From the NCBI GenBank assembly GCA_037953745.1, contig JBAKBP010000767.1, forward strand, positions 124,001-188,000: DNA of 64,000 bases, read 5' to 3'. Shown here piece after piece: positions 40,183 through 49,713 of this stretch (position 1 is its first letter; each line of letters starts with the position of its first letter). This DNA is from Lithodes maja. Lineage: Eukaryota; Arthropoda; Malacostraca; Decapoda; Lithodidae. Made by a program: the position numbers and the translations under genes. The notes beneath the pieces are model-generated. The model worked only from the letters and a program-made list of their open reading frames with translations. It was not told the origin of the DNA and ran no database searches.

Positions 40183-41442
40183 ATGACCAGTGCGAAGCAA
40201 TTTATATCGTGCCACCATCTGAATTTCGAGGAAAGGCGCCTGGGGACTTTTTTTAATTGGCCATTGTCGTGGCTAAAACCCCAGGATCTGGCCCGAAGTG
40301 GATTCGTCTACACCCATGAAGCTGATCAATGCATTTGCATATATTGTAACGGGATTCTTGAAAAGTGGGAGATTGGAGATATACCAGACGATGAACATTT
40401 GCACCATTTCCCCCATTGTGATTTTATACAGAATGCACCCGTAGGGAATATTCCTAGCGAACACGGACTCGTCCTCGCTCGCCTATATCCTTTCTCAAAT
40501 TTTAACATCCAACGGGAAGATACCGATGAGGGGGGGAGAGGAATTGCGGTGGTGGGTTATGGTCGTATCGCCGAAACGGGGATGTACAATCATACCGCCG
40601 AAGACTATGACGGCGTAGAGCGACAATGGCCGGGTGTATCGACTCCGGGTATCACCGACCACCGTACTCCGGTATACGACTCACTGTGTACGATAAGGAG
40701 TCGTCTGGATACCTATATGAATGGGTGGCCGAGTACTATCCCGCAGACTCCTATTCAGATGGCCAAAGCCGGGTTATGGTATATCGGATTAAGTGATCAT
40801 GTAATGTGTTTTCACTGTGGTGGGGGGTTATATAATTGGGAGCGAGACGATAATCCTTGGGTATTGCACGCTCGTTGGTATCCAAATTGTCAGTTTTTGA
40901 AAAGTGTTAAGGGACAGAAATTCATAAATTGGGTACTATCCTCCACAAATCAAGCTGTGGACCCTCCTCCTCCTCCAACCCCAATATTAACCGATCAAGA
41001 TTTGAACACTCTAATGTCCCTAGATTGTGTGCGTTATGTCCATTTATACTTAGGTTTTCCCGAGCCAATTATTCGTCAAACCCTCAGACGTAGGTTAGAA
41101 CAGACCGGGACGCCCTTTAGCAGCGTATCTAGCTGTTTACGGGCCATAGAACGGTGTGAAATAGAAGAAGAAGAATGGGAACAACAAAACAAGGCGGTGG
41201 AACAAATTATGGAGTCGGTACAAGAGAAAAATGAAGAGGAATGGCAGAGGGAAAATCAAAAGGGGGAAGCAAAGACAGCAGAGGTAGGTATCGAATGTCG
41301 GATTTGTATGGATGCTAAAATAGGGATTGTATTACTCCCATGTACCCATATGGTGACCTGTCGTACATGTACCGTGGCCCTCGATCAATGTCCTATATGT
41401 AGGAAACCGATAAAATACACCATTAACCCCATTATAGGGTGA
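40183..41442 (+). CDS. iap: Inhibitor of apoptosis protein, two BIR domains and RING
   Basis: The start is the ATG of MTSAKQF at 40183. BIR1 (residues about 10-75) has the C-x2-C...H-x6-C zinc site in CIYCNG...HHFPHC; BIR2 (about 175-245) has CFHCGG...HARWYPNC. Residues about 275-310 resemble a UBA-type helical segment, followed by a Glu/Gln-rich coiled stretch. The C-terminal RING (about 375-415) has the C3HC4 order CRIC...CTH...C-x2-C...CPIC. IAPs with two BIRs and a RING block caspases or IAP antagonists and act as E3 ubiquitin ligases. The architecture matches baculovirus and insect IAPs. The gene is intact and probably suppresses apoptosis of infected cells. Confidence 0.93.
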   Translation: MTSAKQFISCHHLNFEERRLGTFFNWPLSWLKPQDLARSGFVYTHEADQCICIYCNGILEKWEIGDIPDDEHLHHFPHCDFIQNAPVGNIPSEHGLVLARLYPFSNFNIQREDTDEGGRGIAVVGYGRIAETGMYNHTAEDYDGVERQWPGVSTPGITDHRTPVYDSLCTIRSRLDTYMNGWPSTIPQTPIQMAKAGLWYIGLSDHVMCFHCGGGLYNWERDDNPWVLHARWYPNCQFLKSVKGQKFINWVLSSTNQAVDPPPPPTPILTDQDLNTLMSLDCVRYVHLYLGFPEPIIRQTLRRRLEQTGTPFSSVSSCLRAIERCEIEEEEWEQQNKAVEQIMESVQEKNEEEWQRENQKGEAKTAEVGIECRICMDAKIGIVLLPCTHMVTCRTCTVALDQCPICRKPIKYTINPIIG

Positions 41443-41523
41443 AAACTCTAAGGTTTACCTATTTATAGAACCGTATTACTCACACCTCCATAAATATAAT
41501 TTGAAAATATAACCATAAATATA

Positions 41524-42363
41524 ATGTCCTCCTTGGAGTATAATTCAAAGTTGAAAAGCTTAGAATCTCAATTGTGTAATAATTATACCAAGACATATAT
41601 AGGTACAACACATGATTTATTAGAATTAACTAAATCGCACAAAAATGTAGCCCATATCATAAAGTTAATAATATCTGAAACTATTGATATCAATAAACTT
41701 TTTTCAATAATTGATATCTTAAAGAATTATAAATTTGATCACGATTTGCCCGCTATACTAACTAAACAAATGTGTCATGGCATGGATGGCACTGTTAAAT
41801 TGTCTAAAATGTGGACTTCCATGATAAATAATCATCTCAACGAAATTGCCATTGCATTCCCGCTCTTAAAACGGTACTTGGCTTCAGATTCTGTTTTGGT
41901 AGACTATTTAGATGAATATAAGAATGACGATAGTTATCCGAGTTACGTTAAATGTCTAATTGGACAATATCGTATGTTAAATACCATATATTCTTCAGTT
42001 TATGAGCCTATAAAAATGACCATGGTATTAAAATCGCTATCAATTTTAACCGAGATAAATACCACATTACAACAGCCCCTTAAAGTGCCAACGGAAGATG
42101 AATACCTACAGAGTTTTCACACCCACATGGCTTTAGCATCAACCAAACTGAAAACCTCCGAGAATTATCTGGCCTTGTTATCGTCCGAGATCCAAACTCT
42201 CGATAGATGTAAGAATAATACATTCTTAAAATACTTGATCAATAATGCACTATACAATACTTTTACCTCTTTAAATAATACGATACAAGAATATTTAATA
42301 TATACCTTGGTTAGATGTTTTAAAGATACCACCAGATATGCGCCCTCGTGCCCCAGCCTGTAA
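41524..42363 (+). CDS. Hypothetical helical protein, 279 residues
   Basis: The ATG at 41524 follows an AT-rich leader (TATAATTTGAAAATATAACC) 80 bases after the IAP stop. The product is predicted almost entirely helical, with scattered Cys and no membrane segment or catalytic motif. The family is not recognised. An AATAAA-like signal occurs at about 42389. Confidence 0.6.
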   Translation: MSSLEYNSKLKSLESQLCNNYTKTYIGTTHDLLELTKSHKNVAHIIKLIISETIDINKLFSIIDILKNYKFDHDLPAILTKQMCHGMDGTVKLSKMWTSMINNHLNEIAIAFPLLKRYLASDSVLVDYLDEYKNDDSYPSYVKCLIGQYRMLNTIYSSVYEPIKMTMVLKSLSILTEINTTLQQPLKVPTEDEYLQSFHTHMALASTKLKTSENYLALLSSEIQTLDRCKNNTFLKYLINNALYNTFTSLNNTIQEYLIYTLVRCFKDTTRYAPSCPSL

Positions 42364-42403
42364 TGAATATATTTTTTGTATTGTATAATAAAAGGAGAGA
42401 TAT

Positions 42404-42721
42404 ATGGATTTTAGTTTATTTCTCCTACATCACTCCAAACATCTCGGGTTGAACACACTCAACATGAACGAAGATCACCGCTATTCACATTCGTCGGACC
42501 ATCCACAGTTCCGCAAACTTATGAACACAATAATAAGAAATGTAGAGGTTAAACATAACAATATGACAACCTGTGCATTACAAATTTACAATTTGGTGAA
42601 GAAAAATATAAAAACTTTGGACGATATTTATGACTTGTTACTAAAAACCAACCAAAATTACCACACAATAGCCGATATCAAACCCGAAAAAAAAAAAAAA
42701 ATATATAAATTATTTTTATAA
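42404..42721 (+). CDS. Hypothetical small protein, 105 residues
   Basis: The ORF starts MDFSLFLLHHSKH just after an AGGAGAG-containing leader and ends in a Lys-rich tail (EKKKKIYKLF) encoded by a run of A at about 42688-42700. His and Asn are frequent. No domain is recognised. It sits 18 bases before the next plus-strand gene, in line with a compact viral block. Confidence 0.55.
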   Translation: MDFSLFLLHHSKHLGLNTLNMNEDHRYSHSSDHPQFRKLMNTIIRNVEVKHNNMTTCALQIYNLVKKNIKTLDDIYDLLLKTNQNYHTIADIKPEKKKKIYKLFL

Positions 42722-42739
42722 ATTTAGATATAAGGAGTA

Positions 42740-44882
42740 ATGTTTATCATATTATATATCCTAATAATTATCATAATCATGCTGTTTCGGGTTATAATTA
42801 TTACATATAAGTCGATTCGACCAAATAATAATAATAATAATAATACCATACATATTGATTCCATCATATTTCATAATGGTCATTTGTATATTTATGGTAG
42901 CATTAAAACCTATAAAGAGAAAGTGGGGATAATTATAAATATATACGATATAGTGGAAAAACGTTTATTGTTGCAACATGAAACACAGGTGGACACTTTT
43001 AAACATCCAATTCCCCTCAATAACGTCCAAGTCATATCTCCGAATATAAACTACGGGATCGAAATGTTTAACAAGGCTACGAATGATTTGATATATAAAA
43101 ATAAAATTCGATATAAAAATCAAGTGTATAGTTTTGAACCTTTACTATGCCTGACAGATTGTGTACTCCTCCGAGCTCAACTATTTCCGCAATCTCATTT
43201 ACAGATACCTAACAATATTTTTGAAGAAGGAGAATACTCTAGTAATTTTCCCAAAATCATGCCCATGTCACCCCTAAACGATGAACCCCTGAAACTCATC
43301 ACAAAAGGGGCCATACTCAAACGGGTCTCCTATAATACGAAGAAAAATGTATTCACTTATCATGAAAGTGATGTCATGTCCGGTGAGATACAAAATCTTG
43401 AGGAACTTCCCCAACCCCTCAGAAATCTATGCCTTAATTCGGTCAACGACAGTGATTGACCATGATTTAGAGGATATGGGGTGGGTCATATTCTACGACG
43501 AACCATCCATGTCTATCGTTAACGAACAGGTATTTTCTCTGAAAAAATCTTTGGAATGTCACAACCCCCACACGACAGTCCTTAATGTATCATTGACGGA
43601 ATATCTCCAAGAGAAAAGATCTGAGAGGGTGTACATCCTGCTGACCGACACGGCCATTGGTGTCGGGGACACGTCCACGCCCACCACCAGACCATCTATA
43701 CCCCCTAGTCTAGAGTGGTTTTTAGAAAACCCATATATTGGTTTGTCATTAACATATGGTTTGTCGGTCATTGGCCACAGAATTGACCCACCCCATACTT
43801 GTTCAAAGTCTTTGTTCTCTGGTGTGTTTCCAGACGATATCAATGATGTCAATTTTTGTATGGTAAAATGGAATGATAAACACTTAATAAGTTACAATGT
43901 CACTCGCGTAAATGACACATCGATATTGGTCCAAGGAGCAAATGTGTCCTTTAAGAATAAGAAAAGGGAGACTCTTATCATTTATCGCTTCCCGGATAAT
44001 ATCACCCAGGAGGAGCTTCAGGGTCAAACAATCCCCCACTTTTCATCAGATACTCTATGCGATTACACCCTCACCAAATGGTATACACAATTACCCACCG
44101 AGACTACAACCTTTTCTAATGTGGTCATATATAGTGCCTCAAACAGGCAAACCTTCACCCCCTCTAAATCCCGAGATGATCTTATATCGAACGATTTCTT
44201 TTTACAGGGTAGCGACGTCGGCACTATCCTGCTGGCATGGTTCGATAATAGAGATTTGGATCACAGATGGTTCCCTAATTTTGTTAATAGTATGACTGTC
44301 CTACAGTATCCCACGGGGGCACGATATCGGTTAAAAACCCATCAAGTGTGTATGGGCAAGCGTTGGATAGCATTTGTCGCGGATGTGTTTATAGACATGA
44401 CCTCGCAATACTTTATCGAGATAACCAATGGTTCACTAGAGAATCAGACATTAAAGGCCTATCCAATGCGCTCCCTAATATCGAGAGAGAAGAACGGCGA
44501 GCGGGTTTACTACGACTCCTTACAAACCAGTCTGAATAACCCAAACACAGAATTGGGTCATTACTATTTGGTGGGGGTGGAGAGGACCACCGGTATACAG
44601 AAATATGTCGACATTATCCAATTCAACCGAAAACCCGATGACAGAATAACCATTCCAAAATTAAACGAATTACACTTCATACAACATAGTCTACCAATAG
44701 ATACTGTAAAAATAAAATATATTCTTATGGGATTCCTAGAGTATGTACACTACTTTGATCCCATACATCGACACTCGACTAGGGATGAACTTATAGAAAT
44801 ATATAGAGAGGCTAGTAAGTTTCCCAACAACTCAGTTTCCATATTACAGTCCATCTCAGATAAATTTGAAGATTTGTCATGA
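42740..44882 (+). CDS. Membrane-anchored protein A of a tandem pair, one frameshift
   Basis: The first frame (42740-43459) starts with a strong signal-anchor (MFIILYILIIIIIMLFRV). The second (in use from about 43400 to 44882) carries on the same protein: the similarity to the neighbouring gene at 44879-46083 crosses the boundary without a gap. A 1-base shift near 43395-43412, in a C-rich stretch, separates them. Shared blocks are NPSEIYA, then WF-x3-P-(F/Y)-I-(A/G), then TC-(S/A)-K-x2-FSG. The protein A ectodomain is about 300 residues longer than that of B. It looks like an envelope protein; no outside family is recognised. Potential N-glycosylation sites are common. Its stop overlaps the next start as ATGA. 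Confidence 0.65.
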
Positions 44883-46083
44883 ATTGTTATCGTTTCTTAT
44901 TGGTGGGTGGGGTTGTGTTTATTGCCACCGTGGCCGCCATAGGGGTGGTGATAATGGCAACAATGGCCAGCCTCGCCATACCATTGTCCACGGTGACGAC
45001 GGCGGGGGGGGTAATACGTTTCACCAGAATAATATCGGACATTTCCTTTCTAGAGAATGGCAGTCTCTATCTCGAACTGGAAGAGAAAAAATCTTCCTGT
45101 GAAATTCCCCAATCTCTTACGTTCATATTATCTGCGGAGGATAAAATCATTCTATCCGTTAATCACACACTTTCCTCTCGCGTAAATTATACCATTGTGG
45201 AATCAGACCTATTTGAAACACTATTATTTCCCGGACGTCCATATACTATTCAAATTATTCTTAATGATATTTTCATTATAAATTATATAATTCTACTATT
45301 ATTTATAAGAGAAGTATCTACAATATGTTATCGCCCCTCATATGTTTCAAAGACGCCATCCTAATAAAAATTATCCGCTTTCCTTTACATTACGTGGTTT
45401 TTCCTCGAGCTATATTTGTAAATTACGAATACAATGATAAATTCCCCATAATAATACCCCGCGCTAAGTATCCTCTTCCCTATCCCGATATTCGAATTCG
45501 CGATGGTCTGCTACTATCTAGAAATGACAAGCACGCATTACGTTTTACCCAGGTTATAAATATAAACAATCCCTCGGAGATTTATGCCATTCTCAAAACC
45601 AAGCGATGGAGAGACGATGACGTTCAGGATATAACCGGATTCACTCTAACCTATTATACAAATGTGGTGGGTAATTTTGTTAACAAGACCTATCACATTA
45701 ATCCTAAAAAGGAGGACGGCTGCATGTTAGTATACAATCACATATTGGAGAATACAACCCCTTTAAGTAATTTTAGTGTAATTGTTTTTAATAAGGTTAA
45801 TATTGTGGGTGTATCCACCCATATAAGTGCCACCCCTATCAATTTTAATAATAAAATACTACCTAGTATAACTTGGTTTTTTGATCAACCATTTATTGCC
45901 ATCCATAGATACGGTACACATCTTCTTTTGGGTAAGGAAATCTCACCAGACACTTGTGCGAAGGGGGCATTCTCCGGACTGTATTTTAGGGCGTCCGGCT
46001 TGGACTATGCCAATAGATTTTATAGACAAGGGCCCAATAACGGTCGATTCATAGTATATCCAATATTGAACCTGTTCGAATAG
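44879..46083 (+). CDS. Membrane-anchored protein B of a tandem pair, one frameshift
   Basis: The gene starts with ATGA overlapping the stop of protein A. The first frame (44879-45364) encodes an N-terminal membrane helix (GGVVFIATVAAIGVVIMA) and about 120 residues. The second frame, open before its first ATG at 45325, encodes the rest to 46083. Comparison with protein A places the shift near 45285-45300. Its conserved blocks are CFKDAIL, NPSEIYA and TCAKGAFSG. The C-terminus stops soon after the last shared block, so B is a shorter form than A, either truncated or naturally shorter. It arose by tandem duplication. Confidence 0.65.
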
Positions 46084-46297
46084 GGAACTTCTATTAGTTT
46101 TAGCGGGTAAAACATTTTTCGGAGTCAGCGGGGTCCAAGAGAATCTTACCCCACACTTGTAATTTTTTTTGTTAACAGAGACAGTGCTGGTCCGTCTATA
46201 TATATCATCAATATAATACCAAAAACACCAGTTGGTTCCAAGCCCAGTGGGTTATATATAGCCAGTCAACCAGCCGCGAAAAAGTACACTATTGAAC
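46084..46297. other. Intergenic, contains a fragment similar to 37933-38010
   Basis: On the minus strand about 46175-46105 encodes WGKILLDP and EKC before a stop, echoing the ORF at 37584-38033. The phrase CCAAGAGAATCTT is shared at the DNA level. A TATATATAT stretch near 46197 and another near 46255 probably belong to the promoter of the VIT-VWA gene. Confidence 0.45.
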
Positions 46298-47893
46298 ATG
46301 TTGCAAGTATCTCCTTTATCCCTTATGGACAACCAACCTGTCGTGACCATAGTGGGATCAGTAGCTAACATTTATACTTGTCAAACTTACAAGAATAATA
46401 CCAGCTATGTAATTCACGCGTGTTATAAAATCCCAGTGGGTTATGATTGCTATATATATAGCTTTGAGGCGACCATAGATAAATCTCGCAAGATTATCGG
46501 ACAATGTCTCGAGAAAACAAAGGCGGAGGTGAAATTTAATGAAGCTATTCAACGAGGTGAGAAGGGTATTATAGTGAAACAAACTAACGACCACGAACAC
46601 ATATTGGATATCAATTTAGGGAATATACCTCCTCGGACAACAATTATAATCCAATTTAAAATGTTACAGATATTGTTCCTCAATTCAAACGGGGGGACTA
46701 ATTTTGTACTTCCAAATAGTGTCATTGGATACAAAAAACCTGATACTCACGTATCCAAAATTGGATTTGATTGTTACTCAAACGAGAATAATTATAAATT
46801 ATCATTGCAAACAATCGTCAAATCACAACTAATTAGTCATCAGAGGGGGCTGGATGGTATGGTTCATGTAGCGGCAAAGATGGAAAATGTGGTGAAGTGG
46901 ATGCAAGCTTTCTATGAGATGGGAAATACCCGAGCCGACAATTTCCACCTGAAGGACGATGTAATTATGATTACTGGTGTACTCGACCTATTAGCTCAGG
47001 AACCAAGTGAAATGCAACTCGTAGTTGATTGTTCAGGGAGTATGGCTAAATGTAAAATTAAGATGGCGAGGAAGTGTGCCATGCAGTGGTTGAATACGCT
47101 AAATGACAATGTATGTGAGAGGTTTAATATATTTGCTTTTGGTAATGAATACAAGTTCTTATTTCCACAATCTCAGAAGGTCAATTCCGATAATATTGAA
47201 TTGGCTCAAGATTTTATCTGTGGTTTAGATGCCGACATGGGCGATACCAATAATAAGGATGCTATTACATGTGGTATTTTTAACGCATATCCCCCTAAAA
47301 AGGTGTTGATAATTACAGACGTCCTTGTAGAAAATGCGACGGAGGTGAAGGCGAATTTTTCTCGATCCATGAACCCAGAATCTCAAATATTTATTGTTGG
47401 TATAGGTGATGGTGTTTCTGACAACCTTATCAGAAGTTTGGCCCTAAACCATAATGGAGATTATATTCTAGTAAAAAGTCAAGAACATATGCGTACAAAA
47501 ATACAACACTTCATGAACAAAATTATTCATCCTCGTGTGAAAAATAGTGGGGTTAATATAAACACGGACAATTATAGGATGGATAAGGTGCTTTATTGGG
47601 GTCAAGCGTTTACACTATTTCTCAGGGTCCCCCCCAATAAAATGACAGATTATACTACGGCTAGTATATCATCCAATGACAATATAATTTGCGGTCCGGC
47701 TCCGGTGGGTAAAGTTGAAGGAGCTAGTCTTCATCAGATGGCCGCTAAGGAAACGATTGATGAATTACAATGGTCAAAGAGCCCGGGTATTATCGGAATG
47801 CAAGATTATTTAGATATGAATAAAAAGATTATTAATTTGAGCGAGGCGGGTGGTATGGTCTCTCAGTTAACTTGTCATATTGCTACGGGTTGA
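46298..47893 (+). CDS. VIT plus VWA domain protein
   Basis: The start is the ATG of MLQVSPLS at 46298. Residues about 10-125 match a VIT (inter-alpha-trypsin inhibitor) domain, with the hallmark order IVGSVANIYTCQTY, Y-x-FEA, KAEVKFNEAIQRGE and NLGNIPP. A VWA domain follows, with MIDAS residues DCSGSM near 245, a DTNNKD loop near 320 and IITD near 347. Animal VIT-VWA proteins (VWA5/PARP4/ITIH-like) act in protein assemblies and secreted complexes; no signal peptide is seen here, so it is probably intracellular. The length of 530 residues is shorter than most cellular relatives. It is intact and probably captured from a host. Its 3' end overlaps the convergent gene at 47883 by 11 bases. Confidence 0.85.
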   Translation: MLQVSPLSLMDNQPVVTIVGSVANIYTCQTYKNNTSYVIHACYKIPVGYDCYIYSFEATIDKSRKIIGQCLEKTKAEVKFNEAIQRGEKGIIVKQTNDHEHILDINLGNIPPRTTIIIQFKMLQILFLNSNGGTNFVLPNSVIGYKKPDTHVSKIGFDCYSNENNYKLSLQTIVKSQLISHQRGLDGMVHVAAKMENVVKWMQAFYEMGNTRADNFHLKDDVIMITGVLDLLAQEPSEMQLVVDCSGSMAKCKIKMARKCAMQWLNTLNDNVCERFNIFAFGNEYKFLFPQSQKVNSDNIELAQDFICGLDADMGDTNNKDAITCGIFNAYPPKKVLIITDVLVENATEVKANFSRSMNPESQIFIVGIGDGVSDNLIRSLALNHNGDYILVKSQEHMRTKIQHFMNKIIHPRVKNSGVNINTDNYRMDKVLYWGQAFTLFLRVPPNKMTDYTTASISSNDNIICGPAPVGKVEGASLHQMAAKETIDELQWSKSPGIIGMQDYLDMNKKIINLSEAGGMVSQLTCHIATG

Positions 47894-48263
47894 TTTTGTT
47901 TATATAAACACCCAATAATGTTGAAGGATGCAGTGGTACCTTTTTTGTTAATGGTATTGTATTTGCACTTTCTGAAGGCGAGCCATTTTGTTCTATATTA
48001 ATATTACTTGTATCTGCTAGGGTTAGTTTCGTTGTACCGTGTGTAATTGTCTTATGGGCCAGATATTCCAAGCTTATATTTGCATCTAATATGGGAATAG
48101 TCTCATAATATGCTAGTGAACATATATTCATCAAATCGAGTCTATCCTTTTTGGATAATTTAGTAGCATGTTCCCTTGAAAAATACTTCAAAACTCTTAT
48201 TAGGGGATTTTTTTCATAGGGTGATACCTTTGCTAGCTCCTCGAGACAATAGTGCTGTTCCAT
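47883..48263 (-). CDS. Hypothetical protein, 126 residues
   Basis: The ATG of MEQHYCLEELAK at 48263 is preceded, on the minus strand, by a TATATATATATA box at 48297-48310. The N-terminal 75 residues look like a compact helical domain; the rest is Ser/Thr/Pro-rich. The 3' end overlaps the VIT-VWA gene by 11 bases in convergent orientation. The family is not recognised. Confidence 0.6.
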   Translation of the reverse strand: MEQHYCLEELAKVSPYEKNPLIRVLKYFSREHATKLSKKDRLDLMNICSLAYYETIPILDANISLEYLAHKTITHGTTKLTLADTSNINIEQNGSPSESANTIPLTKKVPLHPSTLLGVYINKINP

Positions 48264-48322
48264 TTTAGTGTACTAAAAATTCTGAGTACTAAAGACTATA
48301 TATATATATATCTATCTATGTT

Positions 48323-48616
48323 TTACATTTTCAATAAATCATTGTACAGGATATCATTTGATGCAAATATATCAACACATGGGGTATATAATCCCCGTGA
48401 TGAATTCCAAGTCAAAATATTTAAATTTGTATTATCAGGCATGTTATGTATAGGTAGTTTGAATATATGAAAAAGTGGAATTGTTTTGCCTGTGTCGGCA
48501 AAATTGAGAATTTGTTGATATACCATACACATGAGCATGGAAAGAATCCTAGTTGGATCGGATATATTTGTGGGTCGTGTTGTAGGTTCAATCTGTCCAA
48601 ATCTTAACCTTTGCAT
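48323..48616 (-). CDS. Hypothetical protein, 97 residues
   Basis: The ORF starts MQRLRFGQIEPTTRP. It has Met- and Ile-rich helical content and two cysteines. The TATA box of the gene at 48263 lies just beyond its 3' end. No domain is recognised. Upstream (48617-48899) lies a copy of the repeated 3'-end module and the leader of the divergent gene at 48900. Confidence 0.5.
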   Translation of the reverse strand: MQRLRFGQIEPTTRPTNISDPTRILSMLMCMVYQQILNFADTGKTIPLFHIFKLPIHNMPDNTNLNILTWNSSRGLYTPCVDIFASNDILYNDLLKM

Positions 48617-48661
48617 TTTTAACCTCTAACCTAATCTCTTAAATATTTTATTTAGAGCCTG

Positions 48662-48760
48662 TCTGTGTGCACGGTGTGGTAATATTTTATTTTTATAATA
48701 AAATTGATTTAACCGGAAAACTCGTTTTGTTTCAATCTTGACTCCTCTTTGTAGTGTAGA
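48662..48760 (+). terminator. Repeated 3'-end module, copy 2
   Basis: It has the same order as copy 1 at 37597: TGTGTGC, GTGTGGTA, ATAATAAAA, TTAACCGGAAAA, GTTTTGTTTC, CTTTGTAG. It lies between divergent genes, so here it is not obviously at a transcript end. That leaves open a different role, such as enhancer or transposed sequence. Confidence 0.45.
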
Positions 48761-48899
48761 CTCGTCTTTTTATACCTATAGTACCGGATCGAATGGGTAG
48801 TCATACCATCGGTCTTCTTATCCATCTCAGTTCGAAAACGAATTCTTGACACAGGCCCTTCACCTATAAATATGTGTTTAGGAATTTCCCAAGATTAAT

Positions 48900-49550
48900 A
48901 TGACTACATATCCCACTTTGGACATAGGATATTTATATTATCAAAAATATCCTAAATATTTTATTAATAAATTATATGATTTAGTTAGAGCTGAAAACTT
49001 ATTACATCAATTTGAGGTAGTTTTTATTGGAAATGAGTTAGTGAGGAGCTGTGTGCTTAATTTGGCGGCCCAAAATGAGTTTGGTGATAAATCAGCAGAG
49101 GAACTAAGTCAATTATTTCGGGATATTGAAATTATAAATATGAAACAGAAACAAAGTTTCTTGGATATGAACTATGAAATTGTATTCGTGGTCCAACTGG
49201 AATCTCATATGATGGAGCTAAGATCATCAAAATTCGACTCAATAGTTAAAGATCCCGATAACACACTATTAGTATATAAAGCCTCACAGTTTAGGCCGTT
49301 CATGAATACGGGGCCCCGCCCATTACAATCACTCACGGTGGAGAATGACAGTACCGATGAAAGAAATTTAATGTTGAAAACTTTAAAGATCACCCAGGGA
49401 AGTGCATCCCATAAAATTATTCTTAATATATATTTACTGACAAAATCGTATAAACATATTCAAAGGTGGTTTGAATATTTTCTAAATGATATAAACAGAT
49501 TGGCAGCTTTCATTATATTTTCCAACAATAGGATAATTATAACCCCTTAG
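48900..49550 (+). CDS. Hypothetical protein, 216 residues
   Basis: The ATG of MTTYPTLDIGYLYY follows a leader with TATAAATATG at about 48865-48875. The product is a mixed alpha/beta soluble protein with no transmembrane segment. There are two cysteine residues only near RSCVLN. The family is not recognised. It converges on the gene ending at 49714. Confidence 0.6.
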   Translation: MTTYPTLDIGYLYYQKYPKYFINKLYDLVRAENLLHQFEVVFIGNELVRSCVLNLAAQNEFGDKSAEELSQLFRDIEIINMKQKQSFLDMNYEIVFVVQLESHMMELRSSKFDSIVKDPDNTLLVYKASQFRPFMNTGPRPLQSLTVENDSTDERNLMLKTLKITQGSASHKIILNIYLLTKSYKHIQRWFEYFLNDINRLAAFIIFSNNRIIITP

Positions 49551-49581
49551 ATATAGATGCCCAGAAACCTTTCCTGGATTT

Positions 49582-49672
49582 GCTACAAAGACGAGTCAAG
49601 AGGTTGTTGAAACAAACCGAGTTTTCTGGTTAAGTAAAGTTTATTGTAAAAACAAAAATCATACCACAGATG
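49582..49672 (-). terminator. Repeated 3'-end module, copy 3, inverted
   Basis: Read on the minus strand it has GTGGTATGATTTTT, CAATAAACTT, TTAACCAGAAAACTCG, GTTTGTTTC and CTTTGTAGC, as in copies 1 and 2. It starts 42 bases after the stop of the minus-strand gene at 49714, in the correct orientation for a polyadenylation site (AATAAA then U/GU-rich). Confidence 0.5.
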
Positions 49673-49713
49673 TAGTTATAACAAAGCGGCCAAATAATAT
49701 ATTGACCCTTATA

